A stretch of 9,602 nt of DNA from assembly GCA_031260095.1 (NCBI GenBank), contig JAIRKN010000193.1, positions 1 through 9,602 on the forward strand, written 5' to 3'. Origin of the DNA: Tannerella sp. (GTDB taxonomy: Bacteria; Bacteroidota; Bacteroidia; Bacteroidales; Tannerellaceae). Position numbers and translations under genes: made by a program. Of this stretch, positions 7,591-9,602 are shown one piece after another (within the stretch, counting starts at the first letter, position 1; every line of letters begins with the position of its first letter). The notes under the pieces are model-generated. The model saw only the letters and a list, made by a program, of their open reading frames with translations, was not told where the DNA came from and did no database searches.

Positions 7591-8352
7591 ATGGAAAGCA
7601 GATTATTGGAAATAAAAAATTTATATGCCGGAATAGAAGGTAAAGAGATATTAAAAGGAATCAATCTTACGGTTAAGGCCGGAGAGATCCACGCCATTAT
7701 GGGGCCTAACGGTTCCGGGAAAAGCACATTGAGTAGCGTGCTTGTCGGTAATCCCTCCTTTACGGTGACGGAAGGAACGGTAAATTATAAAGGAAAAGAC
7801 TTGCTGAAACTCTCGCCCGAAGATCGTAGCCGTGAAGGTTTATTTTTAAGTTTCCAGTATCCGGTGGAGATTCCCGGAGTCAGTATGGTTAATTTCATGC
7901 GGGCCGCCGTGAATGCGCATCGTGAATATAATGGCGAAGAAGCGGTTCCGGCTACTGATTTTCTGAAAATGATGCGCGAGAAGCGTGCGATCGTAGAAAT
8001 GGACAGTAAGCTGGCGAGCCGTAGTGTGAACGAAGGGTTTTCCGGCGGAGAGAAGAAACGGAATGAGATATTCCAGATGGCCATGTTGGAGCCGTCATTA
8101 TCTATCCTGGACGAAACAGACAGCGGACTTGATATAGACGCACTGCGTGTTGTCGCAAACGGCGTAAACAAGTTGAAAACTCCGAATAATGCGACGATTG
8201 TAATCACGCATTACCAGCGATTGCTTGAATACATAAAACCGGATTTTGTACACGTACTCTACAAAGGGCGTATCGTGAAGAGCGCCGGCCCGGAACTGGC
8301 TGTGGAGCTTGAGAGGAAAGGATACGACTGGCTGAAAGAGGAGGAAGCATGA
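7591..8352 (+). CDS. sufC: Fe-S cluster assembly ATPase SufC
   Basis: SufC is the soluble ABC-type ATPase of the SufBC2D complex. ATP-driven dimerisation of two SufC subunits is thought to open the SufB-SufD interface for cluster assembly. The 253-residue product is the usual length and carries every ABC motif: Walker A GPNGSGKST (38-46), Q-loop Gln89 in SFQYP, signature SGGEKKRNEI (151-160), Walker B SILDE with Glu175, D-loop SGLD (178-181) and switch His207 in ITHYQ. The SGGEKKRNEI form and LDETDSGLDIDAL are specific to SufC rather than to transporter ATPases, and there are no membrane segments. The ATG at 7591 follows the barrel gene by 10 bases. The stop overlaps the sufD start by 4 bases (ATGA), indicating coupled translation of sufC and sufD. 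Its arginine codons are mainly CGT, like sufB. Confidence 0.97.
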   Translation: MESRLLEIKNLYAGIEGKEILKGINLTVKAGEIHAIMGPNGSGKSTLSSVLVGNPSFTVTEGTVNYKGKDLLKLSPEDRSREGLFLSFQYPVEIPGVSMVNFMRAAVNAHREYNGEEAVPATDFLKMMREKRAIVEMDSKLASRSVNEGFSGGEKKRNEIFQMAMLEPSLSILDETDSGLDIDALRVVANGVNKLKTPNNATIVITHYQRLLEYIKPDFVHVLYKGRIVKSAGPELAVELERKGYDWLKEEEA

Positions 8353-9602
8353 GCGTAGAACAACAATATATAGATCTTTTTACACAGTATGAAGACCGGG
8401 TGCGTAAAAATGCACCTGAATGTATGAATTCATTACGTACACAGGCGTTCGCTGATTTTGAGAAAACGGGATTCCCCTCCCCGAAACATGAAGATTTCAG
8501 ACATACGGATGTTGCGCAGTTGTTTGCGCCGGATTACGGATTAAACATCAACCGGTTCGACGTAGCGGTCACGCCGGATGATATATTTCGTTGTAACGTG
8601 CCTGATATGCGGACTTATTTGTTTTTTGTCGTGAATGATACTTTCCATGAAGATTCCGAAACAAATATGTTTTTGCCGGACGGCGTTTATGCCGGAAGTA
8701 TGAAAAAATTCATGGAAAAATACCCGGATACGGCGGCGCGTTATTATGGTAAGATCGCTCGGACGACCGGTGATGGCGCGACGGCTCTTAATACAATGTT
8801 TGTGCAGGACGGATTTGTCTTTTATGTACCCCGTAATGTAAAATTGGATCGTACCGTTCAGTTGGTGAATATTTTCAGAAGCAGGGTCGATATTATGGCA
8901 AACCGGCGCATATTAGTGATCATGGAGCCTTGTTCCGAAGCCAGACTTCTTGTTTGTGACCATAGCCCGGATGATGTGAAATGTTTTTCTTCGCAAGTGA
9001 TTGAGATTTTTGTGGAAGAGGGAGCATATTTCGATTATTACGATCTGGAAGAAAGCGCCGTTTCCACTACACGTTATTCGTCTTTATATGTAAAACAGGA
9101 GAAACAATCCAATGTTCTGCTCAACGGAATCACCCTGAATAATGGGATTACCCGCAATAACTATTATATTAATATGAACGGAGAATATGCGGAAGTGACC
9201 CTTTGCGGGATGGCCGTACAGGATAAGAACCAGTTGGTCGACACATATAGTCATGTGACTCATACGGTCCCGCATTGTAAAAGTACGGAGCTTTTTAAAA
9301 ATGTACTGGATGATCACTCAACCGGGGCATTCAGCGGACGGATACTGGTCAAAGAAGGGGCCGCCAAGACGGAAGCCTATCAGATAAACCGAAATATGTG
9401 CATGACACGTGAAGCGAAAATGTATAGCAAGCCTCAGCTTGAGATCTATGCGGATGACGTAAAGTGTTCGCATGGAATGACTACCGGTCAGTTAGACGAG
9501 AATGCCTTGTTTTATATGCAAAGCCGGGGACTTTCGCGCGAGGAAGCACGAACGCTTCTAAGCATAGCCTTCACCTCCGACGTCATCGAAAATGTACGGC
9601 TG
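8349..9602 (+). CDS. sufD: Fe-S cluster assembly protein SufD (3' end outside window)
   Basis: SufD pairs with SufB in the SufBC2D complex and is needed for iron entry and cluster formation. The frame is open from the ATG at 8349 to the window edge: 418 codons without a stop, so the gene is 3'-truncated by the window and probably lacks only the last few tens of residues. The N-terminal helical part includes GFPSPKHEDFRHTD (41-54), which matches the family's G.P....E.W+.T segment. The beta-helix core follows, with FSGRILVKEGAAKTEAYQ and the SufD signature KCSHGMTTGQLD. In this signature His375 corresponds to E. coli His360, the residue facing the SufB active cysteine. The QSRGLSREEA helix at the end corresponds to the QRGI segment of SufB. 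The start overlaps the sufC stop by 4 bases. A sufS desulfurase gene would be expected next but is not visible. Confidence 0.95.
   Translation, partial: MSVEQQYIDLFTQYEDRVRKNAPECMNSLRTQAFADFEKTGFPSPKHEDFRHTDVAQLFAPDYGLNINRFDVAVTPDDIFRCNVPDMRTYLFFVVNDTFHEDSETNMFLPDGVYAGSMKKFMEKYPDTAARYYGKIARTTGDGATALNTMFVQDGFVFYVPRNVKLDRTVQLVNIFRSRVDIMANRRILVIMEPCSEARLLVCDHSPDDVKCFSSQVIEIFVEEGAYFDYYDLEESAVSTTRYSSLYVKQEKQSNVLLNGITLNNGITRNNYYINMNGEYAEVTLCGMAVQDKNQLVDTYSHVTHTVPHCKSTELFKNVLDDHSTGAFSGRILVKEGAAKTEAYQINRNMCMTREAKMYSKPQLEIYADDVKCSHGMTTGQLDENALFYMQSRGLSREEARTLLSIAFTSDVIENVRL

Noticed and set aside
9084..9317. 77-codon minus-strand frame opposite sufD
   Set aside because: It lies wholly within the intact sufD frame and has no supporting motif.
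1..9602. Search for CRISPR arrays, tRNA/rRNA genes, insertion sequences, attachment sites or defence genes
   Set aside because: No spaced direct repeats, transposase or integrase motifs, cloverleaf-like segments or terminal inverted repeats were seen. Nearly all of the window is explained by the listed coding genes.

Overview
The window is a stretch of a Bacteroidota chromosome, most likely order Bacteroidales. The evidence is the gene order, the NusA and IF2 sequences, the weak or absent Shine-Dalgarno sequences with A/T-rich leaders, a TAnnTTTG-type promoter element at the left edge, and a signal peptide whose predicted mature protein begins with Gln. The genus cannot be fixed by reading alone. 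Every gene is on the + strand and the region is tightly packed. The longest non-coding stretches are the 77-base leader at the left edge and 54 bases before infB.

Left part (1-4899): a translation and transcription-factor operon, rimP-nusA-infB, encodes the 30S maturation factor RimP, the elongation/termination factor NusA and initiation factor IF2. It begins with a probable promoter element and a 7-bp GC-rich hairpin followed by five T residues. The hairpin ends just before the rimP start and looks like a leader attenuator.

Middle (4919-5410): cvpA, a small four-helix membrane protein with a GTG start, follows infB by 19 bases.

Right part (5431-9602): the SUF iron-sulfur cluster assembly genes sufB, sufC and sufD encode the SufBC2D scaffold complex. 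The signature and catalytic residues I know for this family are all present. sufD runs off the right edge. The unusual feature is a gene for a secreted, outer-membrane beta-barrel-like protein (6873-7580) between sufB and sufC. It overlaps the sufB stop by 4 bases and ends 10 bases before sufC. Its arginine codons differ sharply from those of its neighbours. It also contains an exact match to the Bacteroides promoter consensus (TTTG-N21-TATATTTG), which could drive sufCD separately.

The spacing suggests one long co-transcribed run (rimP to sufD), possibly divided near the end of cvpA by a weak terminator-like hairpin and a -7-like element. I see no new defence, mobile or enzymatic system, and no rRNA, tRNA, CRISPR array or insertion sequence. 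Most of the window is conserved housekeeping DNA. The points worth following up are the barrel gene inside the suf operon and the rimP leader hairpin.
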